From Undaria pinnatifida (taxonomy: Eukaryota > Sar > Phaeophyceae > Laminariales > Alariaceae): 64,000 nucleotides of DNA. Under the pieces are notes generated by a model, which had not been told where the DNA came from, did not search any database, and saw only the letters and a program-made list of their open reading frames with translations. How positions within the stretch are numbered: position 1 is the stretch's first letter; the number at the start of each line of letters is the position of its first letter. Positions 32,310 to 45,154 of the stretch are shown in pieces. A program made the position numbers and the translations under genes. The DNA lies in the NCBI GenBank assembly GCA_012845835.1, contig JABAKD010000008.1, positions 5,564,775 through 5,628,774 of the forward strand, given 5' to 3'.

Positions 32310-34400
32310 TATCATGTTGGCCTGGATGCCATACATAGGACGAGGCATGACACCGCAGGGGGTGTGGTACGCAACATACCCCGGTGATACATCGAGTGGC
32401 TGTTTAGGGATTTGAAATATTTCAACACCCGTGTGGTATACTCCAGGGGGGGGGTGATATACAACGTTCCGAGTGGTGTACACCATCAGTACACGTACCA
32501 GGTACCAGGTACCAGGCACCTTGGGTCCTTTTTACATGCGGCCTCTTCGAAACGACGGGACTCGTCGACCCTCGCCGTATGGTATGGTTTGGTGCTGCTG
32601 CGCTGCGGAGGACGAGACTCGAAACAGGGCCGCATCGACACGGCGAGGTGGGCTTCCCGATCGATGGTGTGCGTGGGTCATATGTTCGCTCCGTTTATGT
32701 TATAATGTGTCTCTGCTAGCTGTACTCTTATACCAGGTACCAGGACATTGCGGTTTCGCTCTTTCTTGGCATGTATAGTATGTACACCATGCGTATAAGT
32801 TGAGGCTCATGACCTATTGCACATTTCGTATTGCAGAACTTGACAAGAGTCTAGAGATAGTGCCCTTCTGGCACCTCAAGCGCCTATTACGCTAGCGTTC
32901 GCCACCACCGAACCAGAAAATGGAAGAATCCGATATCCGAGAAGGAAACCCGACGACGAAAATCGGAAATTATAGCGCAAGGAGATACTCGATACCCACC
33001 GAAACCCGACACCCACGATGATGACCCAAAACTACGAAAACGAAAAATACACCCTCGACGATCAATATATGGCTCAGATAATACTAAACCCCACTCTACA
33101 CGTGTACTAAGCAATTCCCCAGCGCGCACCCGCAACCGGCAAATTTTTGATGATTGTGGTCAAGGCGTGGGTGTCCAATGAGCTCGGGATCAGCATCGCT
33201 GATTGAGCGCCTGGGGTAGGTGACCACCCAGTTGATTTGACACAAGCAAACTATATTGGGGGCACTGTGAATTGTTGTGAAGGAAAAAGAGAAGAGTCCG
33301 CCGTGTGATACATTCTACATCGGCACCAGTATCCGCAAGATCTGTATCCATCCACCTATGAAACCCGGGTATACAGCCAGGATATCCCGTGACGACCACA
33401 GATCTCCATATACGGTTGGACGTGCCTACCCAACCTCCGATTCGGTTCCTGGGGCAGTCGGGGAGACAGGTTTAAAGACGCGCGCGAAAGCGTTCCTGTG
33501 CGGCTGCGAGTTTTCCTTTTGACAGTCTGCCAGGATAGCTCCCTTGCAGCGCAATCATCGAGCTTGAACACCGCGTACGGTTGTGGTGCGGTGCGTGGTA
33601 TCGCCAGTGGTGTATCGCCGGCTAGCCGGACAACTATACGAAAGGAGACGCATTGCAGCTAGCTATGCAGGTTGCCTCCGGCAGTGCTCGTGTCACTCGC
33701 ACGAGGTGCCTCACATGTACGAGCTGCGTCGTTCGAGTTGCTTGCCTCGCGCTGGTGTTTTTTTCTGCGCAGAACGAATGAGAGGATCCCATGTTCAAAG
33801 GATCAACAACGCCTTTTCACGAGGGCGCACGCAACAGCTGCGATTACGCCTCTATGAGGGGTACCATGCCTCTGGCACACCTTGAAGGGCTGTACAATGT
33901 ACGCATGCTTGGAAAATCCGGAGAGGAGACCTGACAACCCACCCGGATACTTGGGAGAAGTGCTCGAACATGACATATTTGGTGCTTTACAAATCAATCC
34001 CGCACCTCTTATAAGTAAACTTGCAAACCGAAACACCGATTTGACATGTTTGAGGCGAAACGTAAAATCATAAAAAAAATCTGAAGACACCCGTACCGTA
34101 GAAGGGGGGGAACAACGAGCGAAAAATTATCGAGCAGACGGACAAAGAAACACGGAAGACGTCTGCCTAGTCTAAATTAGTTAGCAAGAATTTGCCCGTC
34201 AGATAGTGAGTACGTCGTGGTCCAAGACATCGATCGATGTTATTTTTAGATGATAACATCCCAAATCACTTCATTTATACCGAAGACCTTACACACCATC
34301 GAACGAGGTCAAGCATACGGCTGTGGGGTGCTGTGGGGTGCACGTACTGTGTGTTTCCTGCAAAAATTCGCACATGGTTGCCCTGTAAATGACATGAAAA
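32310..34400. other. no gene recognised
   Basis: Contains a partner of the 27.2-kb segment (32430-32470, GGTATACTCCAGGG) and ACCAGGTACC repeats at 32500-32520. Short frames such as 33882-34073 (+) have no identifiable family. Confidence 0.5.
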
Positions 34401-35351
34401 GGGGAACACGAAGGCAATTGGCAAAAAAACAACTCGATTTTAACAAGTACGTGTATCAAATGTGGCGTACCTAAACTATAGCCAAGAACGATCCAATAGC
34501 AACGATATTCGAATAGGAAAAAATGACAACGACGCGTTCTACGGTACGTGGGGAAATTTTCCACCAGACCATCTAGAAAATATCGAGAGACTACCTTGTA
34601 GTGGGAGTAGGCGTCAATGTCAGGTATAAAAAAAGCGTAGAGGGGGAACAGACTGAGCTGGGAGAGTGGCATCCCGTGCCATAGATATCTAGCTTAGTCT
34701 ATAGTGCCTGATACACGATATCATGTGACGCGATGTGGGCTTTTAGACATGAACGGGCTACAGGGCGACACGAAAAACAGTGTGCGAAACGGCATGCTCT
34801 ACGGAGTATTTATGTTGACACTTGCGGCACGATCGAAATCACGATGTATCAACCATGCCAAAGAGAGCAAAACCAACAGAAGAAAAAAAATGGCCATCAA
34901 CAGGTCTTCGACACAAGAAACAACTGAACCAGGTGTACATAGTTTCCAAGCACAATCGAAGGGACGGCATTTTTTTCATAGGATACTAGACTAAACAACT
35001 TCGAAAGCATCCATCCATGGTGAGGCGTTCCGGTTTTGTATGCATCGCAGAACTAGGTTTTATGCAGACAGCGAACACACGGTGTTTCACCCCAATGATA
35101 CCCCACGCACCCTTCAACAGAGAGAAGAATCGAGCGGCGCAACTCTGAAACACATCAACGAATTGTGGAAACATCGCGGGCTTTGTACCAACTGCTGCTT
35201 TCTGTGGTGCGCGGTGGGCAAGACAGTCGCATCCGCACAAAAGCAGAACTAACAGAACAAAGAGCTCAACAGCTTCAATCGTAACCCTGGCGGTGTGATT
35301 CAGATTATCCACAACACGCGAGAGCGCCATTTAGAATCATCTTGCAGAGCG

Positions 35352-35415
35352 TCATATTCTCATGTACAACCCGCAGGTATCCGTGTCAAAGCTGTAGGCG
35401 ATGTCGACGCAGAAA
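35352..35415 (-). pseudogene. third POMP copy, terminal exon remnant
   Basis: Contains CVDIAYSFDTDTCGL on the minus strand, followed by YMRI and a stop. It is 64 bp after a GTTTGCAG acceptor, one base more than a whole number of codons, so the phase does not match the preceding exon remnant. Confidence 0.5.
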
Positions 35416-35817
35416 CTGCAAACCCGCAATCAATGCAGAGAGCGATGACAGTGGTACACACGGGAGAACAGAAGGAAGACGGAGGAGGGACGGGTGTCGA
35501 TGCAGTAGTAGAAATGAGTCGAAGGGGGGGCGTCAGAGACTTGTCATCACAACGTATGCGATGGACACCAGTTGCTCGTACTTGAAACCGTCGAGAACAA
35601 AACGGCAAAAGGACGCTCAAGACAACGCCAATACCATCGTATGCACGCACCAGGTATGACGTGTCGTCTTCCCCAGATGCGGAACATAGTGTATGCAACA
35701 TGTCTCCTCAACAAACACCAAACTAAAAATGCCCATCTGAAGACAAGGAAAACGAAGAAGATTATTTCAACGACATCGTGTTACGTGTCACAAACAAAGC
35801 AAACACTCGCGGTTCAC

Positions 35818-35989
35818 GTTGGTCCATGTTGTCCTCGAAGACGACGCCTTCTGGGAGGTGATGGTCGGTAGTTTGTGATCCCTGTCGTGTTGTTCCTCGA
35901 ACTAACCATTGCTGGAATCGGCCAAGAGGTTGAATATCCCGGCAGCACCGCTGGCCTAATTGTTCCTAAACGCAATCGTTCGTTCGCGC
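35818..35989 (-). pseudogene. third POMP copy, exon 7 remnant
   Basis: Acceptor TTTCACAG is kept. The frame reads RERTIAFRNN, then TAG, then ASGAAGIFNLLADSSNG and another TAG. A further frame shift yields DHHLPEGVVFEDN at the 3' end, recognisable as the F-P-E-D-T-V-F-E-x-N segment. The expected donor is GTGAAC. It is clearly non-functional. The 5' part of this copy is absent; sequence upstream gives way to a CCGCGG minisatellite at 36.4 kb. Confidence 0.7.
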
Positions 35990-36419
35990 CTGTGAAATAT
36001 TTCGACACATAAGAGATGCAGGAGAAAACGAATGAGGTTTTAGGTTCGACGGTGAGCATGTTAACGTCGTTGGAGCACGCGAGAAAGTATCGACCCTGAA
36101 TTTGTCGAATTCACAGATGACGTCCTTAGAATAATTGTATACAATACACCTGGTATGTTCTGTGTGCGATCAGCTTGTTGGAGGCTAGCAATCACACCAC
36201 TCATGATCAAAGGAAAGGAAACGAAAGATTCTTCAAGTTGTATTGACAAAGTGCGCCAGACACAAAAAAACGACTCTTGTTATTAGACAATATATCTGTT
36301 CAGCAGCAGTGCATGAATGATCCAATCGGCAAGTAAAATTCCTAGGTCTGGAAAATGGTAATAATTGTGCTACTATGGCGTGGTCGTACATTATTTGACT
36401 TTTTCGCTGATAGTCGCGG

Positions 36420-37140
36420 ACATGTCCTTGGCACGCCGAGGCGCTCCACGGACACTGTCGCGGCTATTCGTGGCCTGCCACGGCAATCCACGGATATTAT
36501 CGCGGATTGCCACGGAAGTGTCAACAGTCATATCCACGGCATGTTCGCGACAATGTCCGCGGCAGTATCCGTGGCACTATCCGTGACTGCTCGCCGCAAT
36601 GTCCGCGGCAATGTCCGCGGCAATGTCCGCGGCAATGTCCACGGCAATGCCAGCGGGCATGTCCACGGCCATGTCCCAACGGCAATTTCCGCGGCACTTT
36701 CCGCGGTTGTCCGTGGCCAAGTCCGCTGCAAACTTCGTGGTTGTCCGTGCCAATGTTCGTGACAACACCCACGGTCCGCCCGGCAATACCCACAGCAATA
36801 TTCATGGCAACGTCCGTGGTAATGTTCGCGGGCGATGTCCACGGCAATTCCCGCGGCGATGTCTGCGGCAATATTCGCGGAGATGCCCGCGGTTATCCTG
36901 GGCCATGTCGGCGGCAGTATCCGTGCCAATATACGCGGCAATGTTGGCGGCAATGCCGTGGCAAGGTCGGTGGCATTGCCACGGACATCTCCGCGGACAT
37001 TGCCGCGGATATCCGTGGAAAATAGTGCCGCGGCTCGACACGGAGGCTGCGCGTTGGCAATCTGAGGATATTTGCAACAGTCGGCGGTTAGCCGAGGGCG
37101 TCGCCACGGGTCGCGGCGGATATCTGCGGCTTTGACCGTG
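36420..37140. repeat. CCGCGG/CCRYGG minisatellite A
   Basis: Repeats around TCCGCGGCAATG (perfect 12-bp period at 36595-36650) degenerate outward into CCACGGCAAT and similar. Every strand shows long frames (up to ~180 codons) rich in Ala/Met/Arg/Gly, an expected artefact of a 12-bp unit lacking stops. Confidence 0.85.
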
Positions 37141-37429
37141 GACAGCTACGGCATGCTGTGGCTTGCCACGAACATCGTTACAACCAGCAGAACCAGAACG
37201 CAGTGCTGATAGCCAACATTAGGTACGGGAGACGAGGGTCTCCCCCCGATGGATACAATGTGCGCTTCAGATCGATAGCTCGCTCTTTGCCTACCAATAT
37301 ACGCACTCGTTCGTGTGGTCAGCTACGTAATTTTAGCGTACACCGCCTTTGGTGCCGCGTGGCTGGCCCCTCTCGGGCCATTCATCTGGGGGGCATGCTA
37401 CAGTGGTGTAGTGTAGCCAGTATTGTTAT

Positions 37430-38890
37430 AAAAATAAGAATACACTCCAGCTGTAAGATCGAAGGTTTTATCGAAACTCATCTTTGCAAGCTGAGTGTGA
37501 TACTCCGATCGCGCGTATTACGGGTTGTGCGTCCTCATTAAGGATATAGGTCGGCGGGGTTGTGCGTCCTCATTAAGAATATAGGTCGGCGACTTCCCTT
37601 GCAACTACAGTGTAGCTATCCGGGTCAACATGGTGATCTTAGTCAGCCTGTGCGCGGAAACTATAAAACCCGTTTCTGAGGGGGACAAAATCTGACAGCT
37701 GTGGAAGGAAATTCATCAGTTTATCAAGTGAATCTTGTAAGTCGAATAACCGGTGAGGGGCGGGCGGGGTTTTGAAGGACGTGGGGACCTGGTTTTGATC
37801 AAAAGGGAGCGGGGGGGGGGGGGCAATTTGTGCGTGGAAGCTATAAATCCTTTAAGGGGATAAATCTGGCGGTTTTGGAAAAAATGCACCAGTTTATCAT
37901 GGGGGGGGCGGGGGGCGGGACGGGCGGGGAAGCTCAACCTGTGCGTGGAAACTATAAATCCTTCAAGGGGATAAATGTGACGGTTTTGGAAAAAATGCAC
38001 CAGTTTATCATGTATATCCCATAAGTCGTACAACCAGTAAGTAGAGGGCGGAGTGTTCGAGGGGGTGGGGATGGGGTGGGGAGGTGGGGAGGTGGGGATT
38101 TGGGGGGGGGGGCGAAAGGGCTTTAGGTCGCATAGATGTAGGGGTTTGCTATACGCGTGGTGTTAGGTCTAGGCGATGGTGCAGGTGGTGGGGAAGGAGG
38201 GGGCATTGGGGGCGGAGGGGGGGTGGGAATTGCAGCAGCGGCATGGACGGCTCTAGAAAGATAATGAGGTGATATCCAGTTCGTGGAAGTGTTTATTACT
38301 CTGGCGGATTTCGATATTAGGTGGACGTTTGAGCAAGAGAGAGCGGAAAAAAGAAAAGGGGGGGGGGGGGGGGGGGGGGTTATAAGAGGTTAAGGTCACG
38401 TATAAATTTAAATACACTGTGAGATCAAAGATTTGGTCAAAACTCATTTTTGGAAGATTGTGTCCGATACTCCGATCGCGCGTATTAATCATATATGTAG
38501 GGGCTTGCTATAGTCGTGGTGCTAGGTCTATGCGATCGTGCGGGTGGTGGGAAAAGAGGGGGGGGGGGGTGAATGAAAGCTACGTCATGGATGGCTAGAA
38601 AGATGATGACGTGTTATCAATTGCGTAGAAGTGTTTATTACTCTGGCCGATTTCGATTGTAAGTGGGGCGTTTGAACAAACTTGGCGGGGGAAAACAACA
38701 AAAGGGGGGGGGGGGGGGGAGGAGGGCGAAAATGAGTTGGAGCTATGTACTTCGTTAGTCATACTTCGCTTGGCATAGATTGGGAGGCGATTATACAGAC
38801 GGTAAGTACGAAATACCGTACGTAATAGGTTGGTAAGGTTGTTTACCGCAATTTTAACATATCTGCCTGTGTACTTCCTTTTCACATTAT
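37430..38890 (+). mobile_element. foldback family, long G-rich copy 12
   Basis: A full plus-orientation set. Terminal block at 37430-37640, with a ~38-bp tandem duplication of TCCTCATTAAGGATATAGGT sequence. Three TGCGTGGAAACTATAAATCC-type units, poly-G runs and the GTTAGGTCTAGGCGATGGTG block follow, with a second terminal block at 38400-38490 and further body to about 38730. Confidence 0.72.
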
Positions 38891-39212
38891 TGTCTCAAAT
38901 GTACGTTTGTACGCCCATGATTTTTACCGTGCCGATGTGGGGCTCTGAGGTCGCCAATTTTAAGACAGAGATACTTCTTACAAATACATCAAGCGAGGCG
39001 ACGTGGGCATGCGATGTCACCACTATTGAACGCGGGGGTGACTTTACTTCGTTAGGCATATGCTACTGCATTTGGTAAAGGTTGTCAGGCGATAATGCAA
39101 ACGGCCGGAGGCACGAAATATCCTGCGTAATAGGTTGGTAGTGTGGTCTATCGCAGTGGTAACATATCTGTCTGTACTTCTTTTTCACATTACTATTATC
39201 TAGTGTACGATT
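38752..39212 (+). repeat. direct duplication (~160 bp, two copies)
   Basis: 38752-38905 and 39048-39212 share TACTTCGTTAG, AGGCGAT, ACGAAATA, GCGTAATAGGTTGGTA and AACATATCTG..CTGTACTTC. Confidence 0.7.
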
Positions 39213-39510
39213 AAAGGCCCTGTTTTCTCCCCACTGTCGTCGAAGATGTTGTTGGGCGAATGCTAAAATGATTTGCGCTGCTGTGATTACCCCGTCTCTC
39301 GTTCTGTTTGTTCTTGCGTTGTTGATGAACCTGTTATTTGGCAACGAGCAGTTTTGACGCATTTTAGGTCTGTGTAAAGACTATATGTAGACAATGTGAT
39401 GTTTCTGACTCGTAGGGACCTCAATTCGGAACCCGGTTCCATATTTTGACTGGGTTTCGTATGTGGACGTATATGTGGTTTTAGTGTGTGGATATTCTCA
39501 TGATTGGAGA

Positions 39511-39914
39511 ATATGTGTCCGCGTGGTTGTTGCTACACGTGTATGTTTTGTTTGATGGTCTAGACTTCGTTATCGTGTTGTTTCAGAGTGGTGTTTTTGA
39601 ATACATTTTATTATGTGTCCTCGTGGTTGTTGCTACACGTGTTTGTTTTAGTTAATGTTTTAGACTTTGTGATCGTGTTGCTGCAGAGTGGTGTTTTCGA
39701 ATGCATATTATTTTGTGTCCGCGTGGTTGTTGCTACACGTGTATGTTTTGGTCGATGGTTCTAGACTTCGTTATCGTACTGTTTCGGAGTGGTGTTTTCG
39801 GATAGATAGTATTTTGTGTCCGCGTGGTTGTTGCTAAACGTGTATGTCTTGGTTGATGTTCTAGACTTTGTTATCGTGTTGTTTCAGAGTGGTGTTTTCG
39901 AATACATATTAGTT
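39511..39914 (+). repeat. 100-bp tandem repeat, four copies
   Basis: Units start TGTGTCCGCGTGGTTGTTGC at about 39514, 39614, 39714 and 39815 and share TTATCGTGTTGTTTCAGAGT. Copies differ by scattered substitutions. Confidence 0.9.
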
Positions 39915-40451
39915 TACAATGGTTGCGGGGGGGGCTGTTGAGAATATCTGCAAAACGTATTTATGTACGCCGAGAAAACTGCTCCGGGGGGCTAAAAACG
40001 AAGTTGTGAGGGACGTTTGGGAAATTTAACGTTCCCCCTCGCGTCTTTTGTCAAGTATGGCTAATGCATATTTATCCCTGAAGATAAACATGCAATAACC
40101 AACCTTAACACCTATGGGTTGTAGCGGTATCGCAATACACTTGTAATATCGTTACTGTTCATAGTTTGACTATGTGTGTATTCATTATTTTATAAAAATA
40201 TATCAAGGACGTCAGCCGTGAGTTCGACGATTATTTTGATACTCGGTGTGGGTTGAATCCAAATACTGAGCGAAGCTAGGGTTGAAGCCTTGAAATGAAA
40301 GTTTACAAGTAGGTTTTTTATATATATATAACTATTCTGCTTATTGAATACATTGATGTGGACGAAGTAGTAGATGTTTCATCACTGCGATCGCTGAATC
40401 CCGACATGTTTGCGGGTGACATGTGATGAGCTGTGAGAGGTTTAACGTGAC

Positions 40452-40785
40452 AGATATCATAAAAATACGCTCCAGCTGTGGGATCGAAGGTTTTGTCGTA
40501 ACTCATAGCGGAGTATTTGCAAGCTGTTCGTGATACTCCGGTCGCGCGTATTACGGGTTGTGTGTCCTCATTAAGGATATAGGTCGGCGATTTCCCTTGC
40601 AACTACAGTGTAGCTGTCAGGGTCAACAGGGTGATGTTAGGCAGTCTGTGCGCGGGAACTATAAAACCCGTGGAAGGAAATGCATCAGATTATCAATGAA
40701 TCCTGTACGTCGAATGACCGGTGAGGGGAGGGCGGACTTTTTAAGGACCTGGGGGCCTGGTTTTAATCAAGAGTATTTAAATTGG
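40452..40785 (+). mobile_element. foldback family, copy 13
   Basis: Terminal block from CATAAAAATACGCTCCAGCT to GGTGATGTTAGGCAGTCTG and the start of the body, ending near CTGGTTTTAATCAAGAG. It carries a 12-bp insertion (AGCGGAGTATTT) within the ACTCAT..TTGCAAGC segment. Confidence 0.72.
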
Positions 40786-40989
40786 TGCCGTGTTGTGGTT
40801 GTTGGAGCTTGCCTGAGATAGTATACAGAGTACGAGTGCAGGTGCAGCCAAAGCCTCGATGCCAAACAGGATCGTTGTCTCCAAGAGATCGCCGTGTGTA
40901 GGAAAAGGTCCTCAGCAATGGCGTCACGTCTCTGGCTACAAGGTACCGTAACCTACCCATAAAAAAAGGGGCGACGATGGCAAATGCCC

Positions 40990-42580
40990 CGAAGATCTAG
41001 ATCCTCCGTACCCGTTCACTTGACGAGAACAAGGGATGGCGCAACATGACGCACAACTTCCTATCCTGAGGGAAAAAGCAGTCCTATTTCTGAATCCCAC
41101 AACAGCCACCACTCACCACATGCAATGGAATACGTAGGCAAGGAGAGAGGAGGCCGCAGGGAGTGCATCCACGCTGGTAGCATTTCAGCGGTAACCAGAT
41201 TGCAGGCAATCGACTCGTTGACCTGTATGCTACCATTCAACGGGTATACTGTAGTTAGGACCCTGTGGCTGCGGTGAGCTCTTGAATATGCGTAATGTAT
41301 ACCGAATGCACGATGTGAAGTGAGACTAACGGGTGTGAAGCCGCGGTACCAATATAGTACCCCTTGGCTTGCCATGGTAAAAATAAAGTTCACAACCGTG
41401 CCGCATATTTACGATTACTAAGTAACTTACTGCGTACAACAGCATACGTGCCCAAAAGTACGATAGACTTCAATGTTACCTGACGCGCTTTCCAATTTTG
41501 CACATGCTCTTAAATCCAATTCTGCTCCATGCTCCCTTTTACTTAGAATTGACTCGATAAACTGCGTGGTACGCCTACCTGCTGTAGATTAATTAGTCAC
41601 CGAACAGAGACTCGGCAGGCTACTGGCTACTGCTGCTGCTGCTGCAAGAGTACCTGGATCAACAGCACATGTGGAGCTCGAAAGCGTATAGCAGCATGGA
41701 ACACTGCAGCTTGAAAGGCGTATTGAAAACTGCAAAAAAGGACGTATGCATGTTCGACAAAATGAAGCAAGCTGCTGCCAACGCTTGTTGAACTCTAGAC
41801 GTACTCCATCGCTGATTCTACTATCTTGTAACTGTACGGGAGGTTCGAATAGAACACATTCACAAACCAGTGGGATAATTAATTAGCGGTCCGAGGCCTG
41901 TTGCGGTAATACACTCCCCAAAAAATCAAATTGGAGTTTAGACGCCTCCCGAAGCAGGAAAGAGCTGTTTCGATATCCCTTTCTGGTAAGTTGCAAACGT
42001 TTTTAATGCATTGCATTAAGCGATCCAGCATCAATATTTCAAATTATATGTTCGAAGCGAATGAAAAAATCATCCAAGCATTTTAAAAAGGGTGCCCATT
42101 TATTTCTGTGTAACTAGTAACAAGCGCCTAAAAAATCGACTGTTAATTTAGTCTAAGTAAGGCGAATCGAAACAGCACCTTTAAACAACAGCGCCTCCGG
42201 CAAAACAAACACGCACTGCGCGCCACTAGTCTCCCTGCGGTTATTAAGCAAAGCGGCTATTCGGGTCATTTTCTGACCCAGCGTTGTGAGAATTCAACCT
42301 CAAATTAATGCCGCGATCGGTACTAATATAGAGCTCTAGACTACGAGTATGCGCGTAGTGGCATCTTGTGCAATAACAGCAAGAAATTGCCGTGACCAAG
42401 ACGCACTCTTGTCCTTCCATGTGTAAGCGCATGCCACTATAAAACTCCCGCGTGGCGTCGCTGTGTATGCTTATTACGCTGGTTTAGGCTACGCTGCTTG
42501 TACCGCATCTCGGAACACAGGTAGAAGCCATCCCAGGTGGTACATCCCAGTGGTTGGTTGCGTTATATCTACTTTTCTCC
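40990..42580. other. no gene recognised
   Basis: A minus-strand frame 41061-41393 (110 codons) has no motif. A short (GCT)n lies at 41627-41643. TAGTCTA/TAGACTA occurs at 42149 and 42337. Confidence 0.5.
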
Positions 42581-42584
42581 CTGC

Positions 42585-43055
42585 GAGACGCGTGCTACGA
42601 TAGAGATGCGCCGCTTTTTTGTCCAAGATTCCTCAACTTGGGACCTTAAAGACATGTCCATCCCAAAAACTGATTTGGAAAAAAATAAACTGCTACTACT
42701 ACCCGATGAAAAATCCCATGGCCAAGGTACACGACGAGAATCAATGAAAAAGAAGAGAAAATGTCGTATTTCCGACGATTTTGGGTGAAGGAGCCTAACC
42801 ATAGTCATTCACTAACCCTAATCATTCACTAACCCTAACCATTCACTAACCCTAATCATTCACTAACCCTAACCATTCACTAACCCTGATCATTCACTAA
42901 CCCTAATCATTCACTAACCCTAATCATTCACTAACCCTAGTCATTCACTAACCCTAATCATTCACTAACCCTAATCATTCACTAACCCTAATCATTCACT
43001 GTAAGAAACCATTCATTTCACACGAAAACTGCTACCTCTATCGTAGCACGTGGTC
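42585..43055. mobile_element. MITE with GAGACGCGTGCTAC inverted ends, copy 2 (expanded)
   Basis: The same element as 4901-5162, matching through AACTGATTTGGA, GATGAAAAATCCCATGGCC and CCATTCATTTCA. It is enlarged to ~470 bp by a tandem array between the two interior landmarks. The right terminus is degenerate (CGTAGCACGTGGTC). Confidence 0.75.
42806..43001 (+). repeat. 17-bp telomere-like satellite
   Basis: About 11 head-to-tail units of CATTCACTAACCCTAAT, with variants CTAAC, CTGAT and CTAGT, plus a partial unit. Each unit includes CTAACCCTAA, one and a half telomeric repeats. Confidence 0.92.
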
Positions 43056-43229
43056 GAAAGCGACACCCTCCACACCCTTTTCATTGTCTTTGTCGGAACC
43101 GGCTTGACTCTGGGGGGGGAAATCCCACGGTATAGCTCTCGATGCCTGGTACCTTGATAGGTTAGGCGATCTCGGGTTTTCGCATGAAAACAGCGGGAGA
43201 TATATAAAACATCAGCACTCATGAACACG

Positions 43230-43715
43230 CCGTGCTTCTATACCCCGTACGGAAGACTCCTATCGATTGGTGGGCACCGTCGAACGTATAATACAATGCC
43301 TAAGCCTAGCGACACACTACACGCGGATGGATGCTGAAAAAATCGGCCAGTATCAGCAGTTCTTTAACGAAACATATTGATCCCGAATCGGGGTCCTAAA
43401 ACCCTCTTATCTGGCTTCCTTTCCTACGACACCCCGTACGCCGGTTCAGTCTTTGTCTCAACCAGATTGCCTGGACGGAAAGAAATCGCACTGCATGCTA
43501 TATATCTCAATGCCCCGTACGGAGATCTTCTACAGTAACAACAGATGGGAACGACCGAGCGTATAATACATTAATGGCGCAGCCGAGCAACACACGGACT
43601 CTGAGGATTTTCGGCCAGCAGCAGGAGCAATTCCTTGACAAAACGTAAAACGCCCAATCAGGTGTAGAACCGGGGGTGTCGATCGCTTCTCGGGCATAGT
43701 CTAAAGGGTGGGTTC
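43230..43715 (+). repeat. direct duplication (~200 bp, two copies)
   Basis: 43230-43430 and 43505-43715 share CCCCGTACGGA, TCGAACGTATAATACA-type, CAGC.GAGCGACACAC-type and ATTTTCGGCCAG sequence in the same order. Confidence 0.6.
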
Positions 43716-44144
43716 TTTAACGGTAATGTAGTTGGTATAATCTACTGTAGTATCGGAAAATTCTATAGCACTTTCCGTTTGATTTGCTAATGTTCAGTAC
43801 AATGCAGTTTCGATATCCGCGAAAAGCGAAGAAACTTCGAAATAACAAGCGATGGCATCGCACCTACTCTGCGGCATAAGCAAGATCCCAAGCTGTGCCG
43901 CGCTACAACAGGTGCAGGCTGTATAGTCTAGTGATTACGCAAAATCTCCCGATTACAAGGCAGGGGTGCTATCAAATGACGCGAAAGCGAGACAGCTGCG
44001 ATATCGTACAAATCGCAACAACTAGAAAGTGACGGAAATATCAAACAGCCGTGCTCGTAGCAATTGCATCACTAACGCCGTGCACAGTACAAGCGCCGTC
44101 CCTGGTGTGAAATACAGCTTCTCCGGAACACTCAAGGGGACCAT

Positions 44145-44228
44145 TTAGGGACATCTTGCAGAGCGTATCATTCTCGTCTGCAATCCACAGGTGTCACTGT
44201 CGAAGCTGTAGGCGATGCCGACGCAGAT
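44145..44228 (-). pseudogene. POMP paralogue, terminal exon-like
   Basis: After an acceptor CTCTCTAG the frame reads ICVGIAYSFDSDTCGL and runs 11 codons longer than in the intact gene before TAA. The intact gene's stop follows the Leu directly; here that codon reads CAG. Confidence 0.55.
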
Positions 44229-44622
44229 CTAGAGAGAGAAACGATACAGCGGTCAGCCACAGCGGAACACGGAGTGACAGAGAAAAAGGTCAGGGTCAAT
44301 GATGCGGTATTCACAAATGAGTGTTGAGGGCGGCAGGTGCGTGCTTACCTGGTATGAGATTAGTCAGTCCCGTGTGCGTTGTCTACCAGACGTTCCGGCT
44401 TTCAACGTTCGAGATGTGCTGTCCAACGACGGCATTAGGCCACCAACACACCCTGATCTCAACACGATTCTAATCACCAAAACCGGGGTTTCCACCAGAA
44501 CCGTCACATCAACAACGGGAACAACGCTGACAGGGAGAGATACGACATCAGACACAGACCACGACATCAAGAATGAAGCAGTTACGTTTGCGGTGTCAAG
44601 GCATATCACTTCTTAGTCTCAC

Positions 44623-44800
44623 GTTGGCGTCGTTATTTTCGAATACCGTATCCTCAGGGAAGCTGATCTGTGGGACCTCGTATTCTCTGCCTTCGTCTCC
44701 TTCGAAAGCGTCACTCCTAAAGGTAGACAGGTCCGCGAGATTGAAAATCCCGGCAGCTCGATTGGCACGATTGTTCCGGAAGGTAGTCGACCCTTCAAGC
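44623..44800 (-). pseudogene. POMP paralogue, exon 7-like (open)
   Basis: Acceptor CGACAG, donor GTGAGA. The peptide LEGSTTFRNNRANRAAG continues IFNLADLSTF and ends FPEDTVFENNDAN. At 178 bp it is exactly three codons longer than exon 7 of the intact gene and keeps the same phases. It is therefore potentially usable, or only recently released from constraint. Confidence 0.72.
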
Positions 44801-45154
44801 CTGTCGAAGAATCCCACCATTCCATCATGCAGGGAGGGGAAGAGAAATATTCGATATTCGTCCGCTGTCCACGGCAAGCATGTACACATCGTGGGAGTAC
44901 GCATGCAAGCATACAATTCGACCAGCTTACCGGTAGGTCATAAAGAGTAAGCACGTCGGCACTAATCAGAAGAGGGGATGACCGAGGGACTTACGACGTG
45001 TGTCGGACACAGAAGAGTAAATCGCCAGGAGAATGATCAGTAGAGCCGCATTCCATTAATCCACTCAATGGGTAGAAACCCCCGGCTTTGAAAATACATC
45101 AAAATCTTCATCCCTTTCGTCAGAGGGTCGCACATAAATATAAAAAGTGCTCAC

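Noticed and set aside
36507-37135. 172- and 178-codon frames
   Set aside because: Same reason: minisatellite A. Overlapping frames of similar quality exist on both strands.
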